64,000 nucleotides of DNA from Prorocentrum cordatum (Eukaryota > Sar > Dinophyceae > Prorocentrales > Prorocentraceae). Below are positions 51,808-62,920 of the stretch, in pieces. The notes beneath the pieces were generated by a model. It worked only from the letters and a program-made list of their open reading frames with translations, ran no database searches and was not told where the DNA came from. The DNA lies in NCBI GenBank assembly GCA_963575745.1, contig CAUYUJ010019259.1, positions 328,589 through 392,588 on the forward strand, in the 5' to 3' direction. Position 1 is the stretch's first letter; each line of letters begins with the position of its first letter. Both the position numbers and the translations under genes were made by a program.

Positions 51808-54800
51808 ATGTCCATGGGCGCGCTAGGAGGAACGGTTCCTGATCTCATGGAGGAGCCCATTTCAGGATCGCTATTGCCTGTTGTTCTGGAGGATGATTCG
51901 AGTTGTCGGCCCAGTTTGCTCCTGGGAGCAGGTGTGCGAGTTAAGCGATTTGCTGTGATTGACGTCCAGATTTACGTACTCAGCGTCTACGGTCAGCACG
52001 ACAAGATTTTTGGTGAATCAGAGGCTGATGATAATGGCATGCCAGTCTCCCCTCCAGTAACCAGCCGCATGTCAGCAGATCAACTTATGCATCGTTTGCT
52101 AAGCTCACCTGCAGAAAAGGTACTCTGTCTAACATTTCTGCGGTCAATCACTGGGAAGCAGGCGTTCGACGGCCTCGTAGAGGGCTTGGTGAAAATTGGT
52201 GGCGCGCCAAAAGAGGAGGTTGAGGAACTCAGGAACCACATACCGCTGCAGATCCCCAAGGCATCTGAACTGCGTTTCGTAGTGAAGCCCCAGCTTGGCG
52301 AAGTTCGTTTCAGTTGTTCGGTGGTGCCTGATGGAGAAAGAAGCTTTACGCTCCCTGGAGTATGCGAAGGCATTCACAAAGTGTATTTTGGACCTGACAG
52401 TATTGTTCAAGGCTTGGGGACTTCGTTGCTCCATCAAAGGCCCATCCATGCAGCTCGAAATAGGATTGATAGGTGCAACAGTGGACAGTCAGACTCTTTG
52501 AGTTCCACTGCCGGCAGTGTTTCACACTTGGAATCAGATTCGGGTGAGTCCCCAGCACGCGCGCGAATTCAGGCTTGTCCTGAAACTGAATGTGGCTTGG
52601 CTACTATCAGCTCTGGCGTGGAATTGAACTTCCTTGCGAAAGGGAAGCAAGGCACCACCAGCGCATCCAGCGAGGCTGCTGCACACTTGAACGCTTGCAA
52701 TCCGCATGGAGCATACGATTCAGCAGCTCTTGTGAAAGCGTGCTTGAAACAGACAAGCCAGATATTACCGGGGGAGGTGGAACCTTGGCCTGGGGCGATG
52801 AGGATATCAGTGGAAGAGTCGGTTGCGCCGTGGATTGTTTACCCCGACGTGTCTGATTACGACGACGAGAAGCTGCGCTCGCAGAACATCCAGGGCATTT
52901 TCTACAAGCACCACACGTCATCCCTCCGGGGCGCACTGGCACCCAAGTGGACCACACGCCACTACGAGCTGCAGTCAGGAGTCCTGCGCTATCGGAGGCG
53001 TGTCGGTGGAAAGTATCCCGGCTGCCTGCGGCGCGTCCCGCCGCCGGTCCGGCGCGGCACTCTCGGTGGTCCTTGCGCGCGCGCGAGTTGGGAGGCCCTA
53101 GCGTGTGACACCTCGAACTGCGATATAGGTTGACTCCCTGCGGCGACGGTGGAAGCGAGCCCAGAGAGCCGTCGCGGGTGACGCATCGCCGGACGTTGGG
53201 GCTTTCTGGGCCTGTCCCAGTGCTCTCTGCGGCGACCGCTCGGGCAGCGCCGACGGGCGGCACACGTGATGCCTCCGCCCTTTCCAGTCCATCTTGCATT
53301 GCCGCGGTTCACTCATCACGGAGCGGAGTGGCACGTTGAAGCGATGACAGTATTTGAAGACGATGTTCATGGTGACCACGATTATGGTTATGTTGTTGAC
53401 GACGATGATGAGGATGATGATGAAGGCGATGCTGATAACGATGATAGTGATGATAAATCTTAAGGCGATAATGGTGATTTTGATGATGCTATTAGATGTG
53501 ATGATACGGAGGGCGGGGAAGAGGAGGATACGGTGGAGTTGGACTGTTGCATGTTACACCTTTCGTATTCACCTCTCGACGAGCTCTCACGAAACTTCTT
53601 TGGATTGTCTTGTGGCTGTCCTGGGCTCCTGTGGGGTAGTCTTGGGGTCCCTCAGGGCCCTCTTGGGCCGTCTGGGGCCCTTTGTGGCCATCTTGGGGCG
53701 CTCTTGAGTCCCTCGTGGTTGCTGGGGGATCTCTTGGGGCCGTCGTGAGGCCGTCTTGCGCCGTCCAGGGGTCATTTTGGGCCGTCGTGGGTCCCTCCAG
53801 AGGCCCTCTTAGGCCACCTCGAGGTTCTCTTGGTCTCGTCCTGGGCCTTCCAGGAACCTCTCGGGCCGTCTTGAGGCTGCTTCGGGAGCCTCTTTGACTC
53901 TCTTGAGGTCGTCTTGGATCCTCGTAAGGCCACTTTGGAGGCCTTTTGGGCCACCTTGAGCCGGCGGAAGGCCGTGCAGGCGAGAATGCGAGACACATGA
54001 AATTTTCGAGGGTTCATCAATGATTTTGGCACCATCGGGCCCGGCCAAGGATTATCTTGGAGCGGTCTTGAAAGCCTCTTGGGCAGTCCTAGCGCCGTTT
54101 TGGGGCTGCCTTGGTGCAATATTGGGTCGTCTTGGAGATATCTCTGGAGGGAAAAAACACACAGACACAATTAATCGTCGATTCCCCAGAAAATATGGGA
54201 AACTATGGGAAGTGGGGGGGAAGACAACAACCCAGAACATATAAGAACATATGGGGAATAGTTTAATTTGTGTGTATTTATTTGTGTGTCCTGGGGCCCC
54301 TTCAATATCTCGGGCCCTCGTGGCGGCCTTGGTGGTCTGCCTGGGCCATCGCGGAAGCCACCGTGGTCGTTGTCGACTCCTCGGGGAGCGCCAGGGGCGT
54401 GTCTCGGCGCCGACAGAGGCCTGGCATCGCTCGGGCGTGTGCATTTTTCCGTCGGCGAGGACCATCGAGGAGCATCCTTGATCATTTGGCGAAAAACCAC
54501 GCACGAAACCTAAAAAAAACACAGGGAATGGACGTCCGAGCGATGGCCAGTCTTTGGAGAGCGCCAGGGGCGTGTCTCGGCGCCGATGGAACAGAGCCCC
54601 CACAGAGGCGGGGTGATGCGCGCGGGCCAGCGCTTCGAGAGGGGGGGGGGTCCCTGGGAGATTAGAAAGAGCGTGTTCTACCGCTGCTGGCGGAAAACCG
54701 GGGGGGGTCACTACCGGTTCGAACCCCTCCCCCCCCCCTCCGGAAAACCGGGGGGGGTCACTACCGGTTCGAACCCCTCCCCCCCCCCCCCCCAGCTCAT

Positions 54801-55595
54801 CATGAAAAGGGGGGGGGGTCACTACCGGTTCGAACCCCCCCCCCCCCCCTCGAAAACCGAGTGGGGGTGCGGACAGTGGTGGGGACGGTGTTGGTGGGGA
54901 CAGTGGTGAGGGGACAGCGGGACAGTGGTGGGGACAGTGTGGGACAGTGGTGGGGACGGTAGTGGTGGGGACAGTGGTGAGGGGATAGCGGGACAGTGGT
55001 GGGGACAGTGGGACAGTGGGACAGCGGTGGGGACGGTAGTGGTGGGGACAGTGGTGGGGACAATGGTGGGAACAGGGGGGGACAGTGGACAGTGGTGGTG
55101 ACGGTGGTGGTGGGGACAGTGGTGTGGGGACAATGGGAATGAGGTGGAAACAGTGGGACAGTGGAGGGTACAATGGTGGTGGGGACAGTGGTGAAGGCGG
55201 TGGCGAGGACGGCGGTGGGACAATGGGACAGAGGTACAGTGGGGACAGTGGTGGGGACAGTGGGGACAGTGGTGGGAACAGTGGGACAGCTCAGTGGGAC
55301 AGCGGAGGAGTCAGTGGGACAGTGGGGACAGTGGGGATAGTCGGGCAGTGGTTGGGGCCGTGGAGACAGTGGGGAGAGTGGAACCGTGGTGGGAACAGTT
55401 CTGGGGACAGCGGGGACAGTGCGACAGTGGTGGGGCCACTGGTGGGGACAGTAGGGGCGGTGGTGGAACCAGTGGGGACAGCGGTGGTGAGGACAGTGGT
55501 GCTGGGAACACCAGTGGGGGATGTGATGCGGACGGTGGTGGGGACCGGGAGTCGTTTGCTGGCGGTGAGTAGGGGGGGGGGGGGGGGGGGGGGTA

Positions 55596-55630
<35 letters not shown>

Positions 55631-56617
55631 CGAAACGGTAGTGACCCCCCCCGGTTTTTTCCAGATCGGAGGGGGGGGGGGGGGGGGGGGGGAGGGGTTC
55701 GAACGGTAGTGACCCCCCGGGTTTGGTTTTTCGAGCGGGAGGGGGGGGGGGGGGGGGGGTGTTAGGAGAGGGGGGGGTTTTGCCGGGGGGAGAGGGGGGG
55801 GGGGGGGGGGGACGTGGTTCCGGCAGGGGGGGGGGGATTTTCGGAGGGGGGGGGGGGGGAGACCCCCGGGTTCCGGAGGAAAAGGTTGGCAATTTTCCAC
55901 AGTAAAGCGGCGGTGGATCACGCTCTCTCGGAGATTACACAATCTCTACCCGACAGCACTCTGGACTCCAGCACGCCTCCACGTGCCAGGGGGGGCACGG
56001 TGGCGGCTTGCGGAGACGTTTCCCTGGTTGGTGCGAGGGTGGTTGCTGAGGGCCCGAAGGTATCTCGACTTGGCGAGTGCTTCTTTTTCAAAGTCATCGT
56101 GAACCATACGACTGCTGTCACGCTCTCTAGCCCAGACAAGAGCCTGGCTACCGAATGGGTCCATGCAGTTGCGGGGGCCTGTGCCTTCTACAGGGCTCGC
56201 CGTTGCATTGCCGCCGGCGTGCTCTTCGCACATGGCGACAGCGGTGGCTCCAGTAAGGGGAGTGCAAGCGAATCTCCAGGCACGTCGTTTTCTGTGGACA
56301 ACAGCGCGTCCAGTGAGGGAAGCCAGCCGCAACGCCAGGTCCAAGCAGCCCAGCAATTGCCAGTCTCGTCAGCTGCCCCACTAGATCCAAAACACCTGGT
56401 GGTGGCCGTGTCGTTCAGTGAGGGAAGCCAGCAGCAACGTCAGGTCCAAGCGCCCCGGCAGGGTGCACTATCGTCATTCGGCTTTGGAGACCCAAGAATG
56501 ATGCTGGCAGCCGTGACGCCACAGAGGGTTCTACCTTGGAGGCGCATCGGATTGTCAATCCTCTCAACGCTATTGGTTTTGTTATTGGCGAGGCGCAGGC
56601 GTCGTGTGCAGCGCTGA
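51808..56617 (+). CDS. Chalcone-isomerase-like plus PH domain protein with C-terminal anchor, two exons
   Basis: Predicted exons are 51808-53012 and 55990-56617 (610 residues). The donor GTATCC and acceptor GTGCCAG restore one Lys codon. Residues about 25-215 resemble a chalcone-isomerase/fatty-acid-binding fold (GAGVRVKRFAVIDVQIYVLS, LTFLRSITGKQAFDGLVEGL, GIHKVYFGPDSIVQGL). A Ser-rich linker follows. A PH domain then begins near residue 370 (QGIFYKHHTSSLRG, WTTRHYELQSGVLRYRRR) and continues after the intron (GTVAACGDVSL, FFFKVIVNHTTAVTLSS, EWVHAVAGA with the conserved Trp). Two SEGS-QRQVQA repeats precede a C-terminal hydrophobic helix (GLSILSTLLVLLLA) and an Arg-rich end, suggesting a tail anchor. 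The role is probably lipid-related and at a membrane. The catalytic residues of true chalcone isomerase were not verified. Further introns inside exon 1 cannot be excluded. Confidence 0.65.
53345..53530. repeat. (GAT)n tract in the intron
   Basis: GATGATGAT and GGTGATTTTGATGATG units within the CHI-PH gene intron. Confidence 0.75.
53580..54135. repeat. Degenerate CTTGGGGCC minisatellite in the intron
   Basis: TCTTGGGSCGTC-type words recur about every 15-25 bp; this is the same family as at 50.2 and 57.9 kb. Confidence 0.55.
54145..54302. mobile_element. Dispersed repeat D, copy 4, with possible target duplication
   Basis: TGGAGGGAAAAAACACACAG at the left and GGGGCCCCTTCA at the right share a TGRAGGG-type inverted end. 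ATATCTC occurs just outside both ends and fits a 7-bp target duplication. The interior matches the other three copies. It lies inside the intron of the CHI-PH gene. Confidence 0.75.
54303..54685. other. Unassigned intron sequence
   Basis: GGGAGCGCCAGGGGCGTGTCTCGGCGCCGA-like sequence occurs twice (about 54390 and 54560), so a short duplication is present. No exon is evident. Confidence 0.4.
54690..54860. repeat. About 55-bp tandem repeat CACTACCGGTTCGAACCCC with poly-C
   Basis: Three units each read AACCGGGGGGGGTCACTACC, GGTTCGAACCCC and a C run. They recur in inverted orientation at 55625-55740, so the two clusters could pair within the intron RNA. Confidence 0.8.
54861..55560. repeat. GGGACAGTGGTG minisatellite
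   Basis: Some fifty diverged units of GGGACAGTGG and GTGGTGGGGACAGT at 9-18-bp spacing, strongly G-rich on the plus strand. Confidence 0.85.
55561..55880. repeat. Poly-G tracts with inverted CACTACCGTTTCGAACC units
   Basis: G runs up to about 28 nt (55569-55627) alternate with GGTTCGAAMNGGTAGTGACC, which is the inverse of the cluster at 54.7 kb. Exact run lengths should be treated cautiously because such tracts are error-prone in sequencing. Confidence 0.8.
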
Positions 56618-56740
56618 CGGGTCGAAGCACTGCGCAAGCTAGTTCGCCACGCGGCTGGCAATTCTTCACGCTTCGCGTATCCCCACCAGCCAATTCAGAC
56701 ACGTTGCCGATGAGAGATGACGGGGAACTGGGGAAAGGAT
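56618..56740. repeat. 3' flank of the CHI-PH gene, with a word shared at 58.25 kb
   Basis: AAGCACTGCGCAAGCTAGTT followed by CGCCACG and GCTGGCA (56632-56665) recurs with few changes at 58250-58286, suggesting a duplicated fragment of the 3' region. Confidence 0.5.
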
Positions 56741-56809
56741 CCTGAAGCGATGCCTGGGCGAGTTGCCTTCTTCAGGAAAGTGTAGAAGTGTGCTGTGGAA
56801 CATCTGCGC

Positions 56810-57100
56810 AGGAACAGGAGGAGGATGGGGAGGAGGAGATGGAGGAGATGGAACAGGAGGAGGATGAGGAGGAGGAGGAGGAGGACGAGGGGGAGGAGGA
56901 GGAGGAGGGAGGAGGAGGAGGAGGAGGAGGAGGAGGCGAGGGGGAGGAGGAGGATGACAAGGAATGCGAGGAGGAGATGGAACAGGAGGACGAGCACGGG
57001 AACGAGGATGGGGAGGAGAACGAGAAGGAGGAAGAGGACGACGAGGACGAGGGAAAGGTCGATGAGGAGGAGGAGGTGATAATGAGGATGAGGCGGCACA
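56810..57100. repeat. (GGA)n microsatellite
   Basis: Interrupted GGA/GAG units. Confidence 0.9.
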
Positions 57101-57144
57101 GAACGAAGATCATGAGAACGAGGGGGACGATAAGGGGGAGGAGC

Positions 57145-57620
<476 letters not shown>

Positions 57621-57689
57621 ATAATCAGGAGGAGGGAGAGGAAGAGGACAGCTCTCAGCATGGAGACCCGGACTCTGGCAGGCATCGTG

Positions 57690-58240
57690 GGGTATTCCTG
57701 ATGCTTGTTTGGCGTCCTCTTGGGGCTGTCTCGGGCTCTGTTGAGGCCCTCGTTCGGGGTCTTGGGGCCCTTTTGATGCGTTCGTGGGGGTATTGAGGCC
57801 ATCTTGGGGCCGTCTTGGGAGCCTTGGAAGGCATCTTGTGGCCATCGTGGGGGCCATTTGTCAAAGGGGGGGGCCTAATTCGATTCCCCCCTCGAGCGCC
57901 TTCGAAGCCGCCTCTCGGGGCCCCCGTAGGGCCGTCTTGGGGCCCTCTAGGGGCGCTCTTGGCGCCGTCTGGGGGGCCCCTTGGGCCACTCTGAACGAAA
58001 AGGCAAGACGGCGAAACTCATTGACTTTCCTTAGGTGCTTGCGCGAGTTCGGCTTCTTTGGAGGGTCCTGTGAGGGGGTCCGAGAGCACCTGATGCCGTC
58101 TTGGGACGGTCTTTGGGGCCTCCTGGGGCATGTTGGAAGCCATCTTGGGTCACCGTCGGCTATCTTGAGCCGTTTTTGGGGAGCATCTTGGAGCATCGGA
58201 GGGCCTCTTTGGGCCATCTTAGGCGAACAACGACTCTCTG
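57690..58240. repeat. Degenerate CTTGGGGCC minisatellite
   Basis: CATCTTGGGGCCGTCTTGGG, CCTCTTTGGGCC and GTCTTGGGAC words at irregular 12-25-bp spacing. Confidence 0.55.
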
Positions 58241-58286
58241 ATAGATTCAAGCACTGCGCAAACTAGTTCGCCACGTTGCTGGCAGT

Positions 58287-59140
58287 CTAGCTCGGCGCGG
58301 TTTCTCCTCACTGTGCTCAGAGCCCCTCGGACATGCTGCATGACTTGTTGCTGCGGGCCTCTCATGATGGCTGTGAATTCGCAGTCGAGCCGAGGACGCA
58401 GCCGCTAGCTCGTCTTGCTGCCAGGCGCTCTGCTCGAGCTCCTGCCCTTGCTGCTGCCAGCGGACGGCGGGTTGGTGTCGTGGTGTCACGGTATCCCCAT
58501 GCCGTGATGGCGCAGCGCCGGGGCGAATGGATGGCCAGGCTTCGTGTACGAACACGGCCTTGCTTGGCTTAGTCATCCGATCGGTTGTTGGCTTTGTTGC
58601 CTGAGTGGGTGTTTCCAGCGGCCGTGGCTCAGATTGTTGGCCTCGGCTCTCGACGCCAGCGTTCGGCCTGTTGCGGTGCCGTGTCGTTCGCTGCGTTTTT
58701 GGGCCGCTCTATGTTTTTGTTGTCGGCAGTTGGTTCCGCCTGTGCTCTCAGGCGATGTCCCCCAGTGCCCGAGCTCCCCCAGCAAGAATCTTGCGTCGTG
58801 CCGTCGGGAGTGTCCTCTCGGGGATGTCGTGGGGGCTTCTTGGGGACCTCTTTGGCCATGCTGGGCCTCGCCCCTCTTGGATTGTCCTGGACCCCCCTTG
58901 GGGCTAGCCTGGGGCTGTCCTGGGCTGCCTGCGGGGCTTCTGAGGGCCCTCGTGTGCTTTTGGTGCATGCTTTTGCTTCCTCGGCGGCCTTCTCAGAACC
59001 ATCTTCAGCCGAGAGGGCCGGGAAACGCACACGACTTCACATCCGATTGGTTCTCTCCAGGGTTTTGAAGGACGGGCGGTCTTCTCTCTGGTGTCTGGAA
59101 AGCCTCTGAGCGTCTGTTTGGCGCCTTTGTGACTCTGCCT
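58287..59140. other. Unassigned sequence
   Basis: Moderately open frames on both strands without recognisable motifs. CTTGGGG words lie at 58840-58960. Confidence 0.3.
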
Positions 59141-59144
59141 GTAC

Positions 59145-59300
59145 AGTGGGGACCCATGCCAAGAGGCACCCTGCTGGCCTCCAGGGTGCCCTGGGGTTCC
59201 CGGGTGTTGACGGTGTTGCGATTGAGAGCGTGACGTCTCCAAACCAAAGGTCAGTGGACGTTCTGGGGTCTCAGTGGTGGAAGGCCTCTCTCGAAGAAGA
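59145..59300. repeat. Dispersed repeat G, copy 2
   Basis: GACCCATGCCAAGAGGCACC, CCTCCAGGGTGCCCTGGGG, CAAAGGTCAGTGGACGTTCT and GGGGTCTCAGTGGTGGAAGG follow the order of the family. Confidence 0.65.
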
Positions 59301-59316
59301 ACAACCGCATACACAG

Positions 59317-59448
59317 TAAACTGTTTGGCGCTCCGCGCGGATTTCTTGGATCCGCGCTGGGCCACCCCCCCGGCGGCGCCTCCGGCGCCGCCCCGAGGGG
59401 GGTCCGGCGCAAATCCGAGAAGCCCGCGCGGAGCGCCACGAGTTTATA
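59317..59448. mobile_element. MITE of the GGCGCTCCGCGCGG family, copy 2
   Basis: Imperfect terminal repeats (TAAACTGTTTGGCGCTCCGC and GCGGAGCGCCACGAGTTTAT) surround GGCGGCGCCTCCGGCGCCGC. Compare the perfect copy at 14611-14776. Confidence 0.75.
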
Positions 59449-59509
59449 ATCACGGCGTGGTTTCTTTTTTATGTTTGGGGTCGAGCTCCTACAGCGCCGG
59501 TTGTTAGTA

Positions 59510-59660
59510 CATGGTCCGCGTGCGGATCATGTATTAAAAATGCAGGGATGTAGTGTTAAAAACAACGATGAGTTCGTGCATGCATTTATTCATACATTAG
59601 TCATGTATTAAAAATCCTATATTACAAATCCTGTGTATTAAGAACTGCCCCGTACTGCCT
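59510..59660. repeat. Dispersed repeat E, copy 2
   Basis: TCATGTATTAAAAATCCTAT and GTATTAAGAACTGCCCCGTA match 24886-24975. A related ATCATGTATTAAAAATGC block precedes it at 59525. Confidence 0.65.
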
Positions 59661-60037
59661 GCTGGGTCTCTATTGAAGCAGCGCCGTGCCGCCCTCGCAG
59701 CCGCGATGGAGGTCCTCTGAGGGCTCTGCGGAGGGCGTCGGGGCAGGGAGAGGCGGCGGGCCGTGTGCGGCGGCGGAGCGCACGCGCTTTGGAGCGCGAG
59801 GAGCGCAGAGCGGAGGCCCCTGCCAAGAGACACCCTCCTCCTCCTCCTCCTCCTCCTCCTCCTCCTCCTCCTCCTCCACCCTCTCCTCCCTCTCCTCCTC
59901 TCCTCCTCCTCCTCCTCCTCCTCCTCCCCTCCTTCTCCTCCCCTCCCCTCCTTCCCCCTCCCCCTCCCCCCCCTCCTCCTCCCCCTCCTCCTTTTTGCCC
60001 GTCCTGGCGCTTCTCGACTCTTCGTGCCGACCCCCCG
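59661..60037. repeat. (TCC)n microsatellite and GC-rich lead
   Basis: TCC units at 59836-59995; the lead from 59661 is unassigned. Confidence 0.8.
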
Positions 60038-60450
60038 GGGGCCCATGCCAAGAAACAGCCTGCTTGTGTCCAGGGTACCCTGGTGATAGTTTTCTGATTC
60101 ATTGTTTTGCCGACTGGCGTGGGCCCTCGCACCCCGTCCCCCATGGAGTATATCTTGGCTGTTTCTGACGTCTGTTTCAAGCAGGTGGAGTCTCCCGCAT
60201 AGGACGCACTGTTGCAACCAGTTGCATTAAGCAGAGGCCCAGAGCCACACACACACACACACACACACACCCCTCCCCCCCTTCTGCCCAAGGTCGACAC
60301 GCCGAATCAGAAAATGTTGACTTGGGTTTCCTGGGTTTCGATGGTTTTGTTATGGGAAGCGTGACCTTCACACACCAAAGATCAGTGGACGTCCTGGGAT
60401 CTCAGGGTTGGGTTTCTCGTGGAAGGTTTCTTGTGGACTGGCCTCCACTG
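60038..60450. repeat. Dispersed repeat G, copy 3, split by an insertion
   Basis: GGGCCCATGCCAAGAAACAG to CAGGGTACCCTGG (60040-60083) and GGGTTTCCTGGGTTTCGATG onward (about 60324) are adjacent in the other copies. The intervening segment of about 240 bp begins and ends with the 11-bp inverted pair TTTTCTGATTC (60090-60100) and GAATCAGAAAA (60304-60314), and includes a (CA)n run at 60246-60270. Confidence 0.65.
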
Positions 60451-60600
60451 TAGAGGGGGGGCCTCTGAAGACCTACAGGAACGCTACCAGGCAGCATTCC
60501 TCATTGTAGCACGCCTCAACGTGCCAGAGGGCACGGTAGCGGATGCTTTTCATGAGTTCTGCGTGCCAGTCGCAAATTTGAGCTCTAGCTGTGAAGCCTG
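60451..60600 (+). pseudogene. Short exon-like fragment resembling the CHI-PH gene exon 2 start
   Basis: AGCACGCCTCAACGTGCCAG followed by AGGGCACGGTAGCGG (about 60508-60543) matches 55973-56004 at roughly nine in ten bases, allowing for a 2-base gap. Frame RYQAAFLIVARLNVPEGTVA ends at TGA 60601. It may be a duplicated fragment of the exon boundary; no other part of that gene is seen nearby. Confidence 0.35.
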
Positions 60601-61895
60601 ATTTTGCGCACGCCTTCCGTTGGCTGTCCTTTTGTATTTCAACGTTCGCGCCATCTGTATCTGAACATGCAGACGTCGCTTGAACATGTTACTTCGCTTC
60701 AAGGCTGTCATGGCTTCGTAGCTTAGGCGCATCTGCAATCCGTTGTTCGCAGTATCGGTTCTAGCTGAGCTTCTGCTGTGGCTTTGTTTGGTGCTCCGCC
60801 GTAAGTCTCAGCTTGAAGCACCTTTGCCAGATATCGGCTTGCGTGCTCTCGGTGGAAGATTGTGAGGGTACAGTTGGAGGCATGCGAGTTTTCGGTCACA
60901 ACTCATGGGAGCCTGGCGTGCCCTCTTCATTTTGTCTTTTGCGTCGACTAGCCACGACTAGCGTCTGGGAGTTGATGAGGTAACGTAGATTTAGCGTCGG
61001 TTAGCGTCGATCAGCGTCGATTCAGCGTCGATTCGCATCGAATCGCAGGAGCCGACAAGATGCTGCGGGAGGCCCCCACGACTTGCCACCAGAAGAGCTG
61101 TATATTGTGTCGGAGGCAAACAACATTGCATAACCATATGATTCGGTTCTGCTTGCGACGCTGGTTGACAGGTTGCCTGGTCCGAGTAAGTTTCAGGCCT
61201 GGAGGGATTGATCATCGGTTGGGGCAGATGCCTCATCCTGTGGCTGTCGCCCGGGGAGATAATCGCGGCGACCTGGCTACACCCGGTGGGGAAGTTGGGT
61301 ACCAGAGGGACTCTTCGAATCGCTCGCGCGCCTCACGTGTTGTTCGGTTCTGCACGCTTCGCGCATTCTTGGCAGCCACTCGGGGGTGATCGAGATGTTG
61401 TGAGCAAGGGAGGTGGATGAAGAGAGGGTCACTGGCCGAACCAGGAGGAGGTGTCTGGGGCCCCCCTGGGAGTTCTTCAGATGCCTCGTGGAGCCATCCT
61501 GTGGCTCTCGTGGGGTCCTCTTGGGAGGCCTGCAAAGTTTTGCAGGGGTTCGCGGGGTCCTGCAGGGTCACTGCTCGGATCAGCAAGTTCGTTGCAGCCG
61601 TCTGGTTTGTAGCCTATCGCGAGGGCGTTCTGGGTTTGCAGGGCTGTCTCAGGATCTTTGCGGATTGCGTCGCAGGGTGTTTTACGGGCAACGTCAGGGG
61701 GGTAGGCTCAGTGGGGATGCATCGATTCATCGCTCATAAGGGGCCTGACAGCCCACCCCGCCCAGGAACGTCTGGCGGGGCCATCGGGGGCCCATCGCCG
61801 ACCCACTGGCGATGCACCACCGGCTCCAGGCCGATGCTTCCTCCCTCCCGAGCCCGCCGTCCCCCAGCTGACGTTGCCCTTCTCATTGTTGCCAG
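60601..61895. other. Unassigned sequence with TTAGCGTCGAT repeats
   Basis: Five 10-11-bp TTAGCGTCGAT/TCAGCGTCGAT units lie at 60988-61045. CTCATGGGAGCCTGG (60903) echoes 24.8 kb. Short TCTTGGGAGGCC and TCCTGCAGGG words occur at 61440-61570. No gene is recognised. Confidence 0.35.
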
Positions 61896-62070
61896 GCCCC
61901 ATAGGGAGCTCCACCGTTGGCCCCAGTGGCTGCTCTCGCATGCAGCTCCCCCACCCAGGGCAGCGTTTCGTGGCCCCATAGGGAGCTCCACCGTAGGCCC
62001 CAGTGGGGGTGCCCGCATGCGGTTCCCCCACCCAGGGCAGCGTTTCGTGGCCCCATAGGGAGCTGCACCG
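61896..62070. repeat. 77-bp tandem repeat, about 2.3 units
   Basis: GGCCCCATAGGGAGCTCCAC recurs about every 77 bp with CCCCCACCCAGGGCAGCGTT between. Confidence 0.8.
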
Positions 62071-62765
62071 AGGGGGTATGGGGAGCGGAGCTCCCTGCCC
62101 CAACGCTGAAGAAGGGCTCGGAGTACAGTTCGGGGCGCGCATCAAGAACCCATCTGCTCTTCGTCGGGGTATCCTGGGTTTCGTCGCTCCGCGCGCCGCG
62201 CGGTGGCTTCCCGCAGCCGGGGAAGGAGCGGCTGCGTTCACGGCGCTCCGGGCTTCCCCTCGGGTGCACCTCGCGCGCGGGTGTTCAGGGTTAGGTCTCT
62301 CGTGAGGATTTCTTGCGGCTTCGCCGGGACTTTATACGGACCTATCACATCTAAATTACCTGCGTCCAGAGAGTTGGTGGACTTCTGCTTGGTCAAGGTG
62401 TGTATGTTGCATCATGTTTCATCGTCTCCGCGATTCTGCCGTAGCTTGATATCCATCTTGAGCGTTGGCTTGAGCTCCTCTTGCTTTGGTGAAGGGCGAA
62501 GCTAAACGCCAAGCGCTGAATGCGAGCACTCATACGTGCAGCGAGAGCCAGGCCACACACAACAGCAGAACCAGAGACAACGCAACGTCAATGCGAATCA
62601 TGTCGAACCAAACCTGGGATAAGGCTTGCCAGACGTTGCGGCGGAGGGGGCTCGAGAGCAAATGCGATCGCACAAGCACGTCTTCAAGCAATGTTGGTGT
62701 GACTTTTAAGCCCTGGCCTCTGTCGCCGGCTCCGCTTCTGGATCGGGTGATCCAAGCCTCATATA
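62071..62765. other. Unassigned sequence
   Basis: GC-rich to about 62300, then average composition. No recognisable frame or repeat. Confidence 0.35.
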
Positions 62766-62920
62766 TGGGGTCCGAGTGGATGGGGTCGAAGCATCGCGCT
62801 GCATCGCCGATGCATCTGCGATGCGGGTCGATGTGGATCCAACTTTTCTCCATTCCCGCGGCGCCGATGCATGGGCGATGCGGCGTGATCATCCGACTCC
62901 ATCTGCTCGGACCTCATTGG
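62766..62920. mobile_element. MITE-like element, GGGGTCGGAGGATC family, copy 3
   Basis: GGGGTCCGAGTGGATGGGGT on the left and ATCCGACTCCATCTGCTCGG with ACCTCA on the right are inverted copies. The GATGCATC interior is shorter than in the copies at 45.5 and 46.2 kb. Confidence 0.6.

Noticed and set aside
54718-54860. GGTTCGAACCCC resembling tRNA T-arms
   Set aside because: The motif is part of a 55-bp tandem repeat between homopolymer C and G runs, with no acceptor, D or anticodon stems.
54052-55942. Pro/His/Thr-rich minus-strand frames of 370-380 residues
   Set aside because: They are antisense to the GGGACAGTGG minisatellite and poly-G tracts in the intron.
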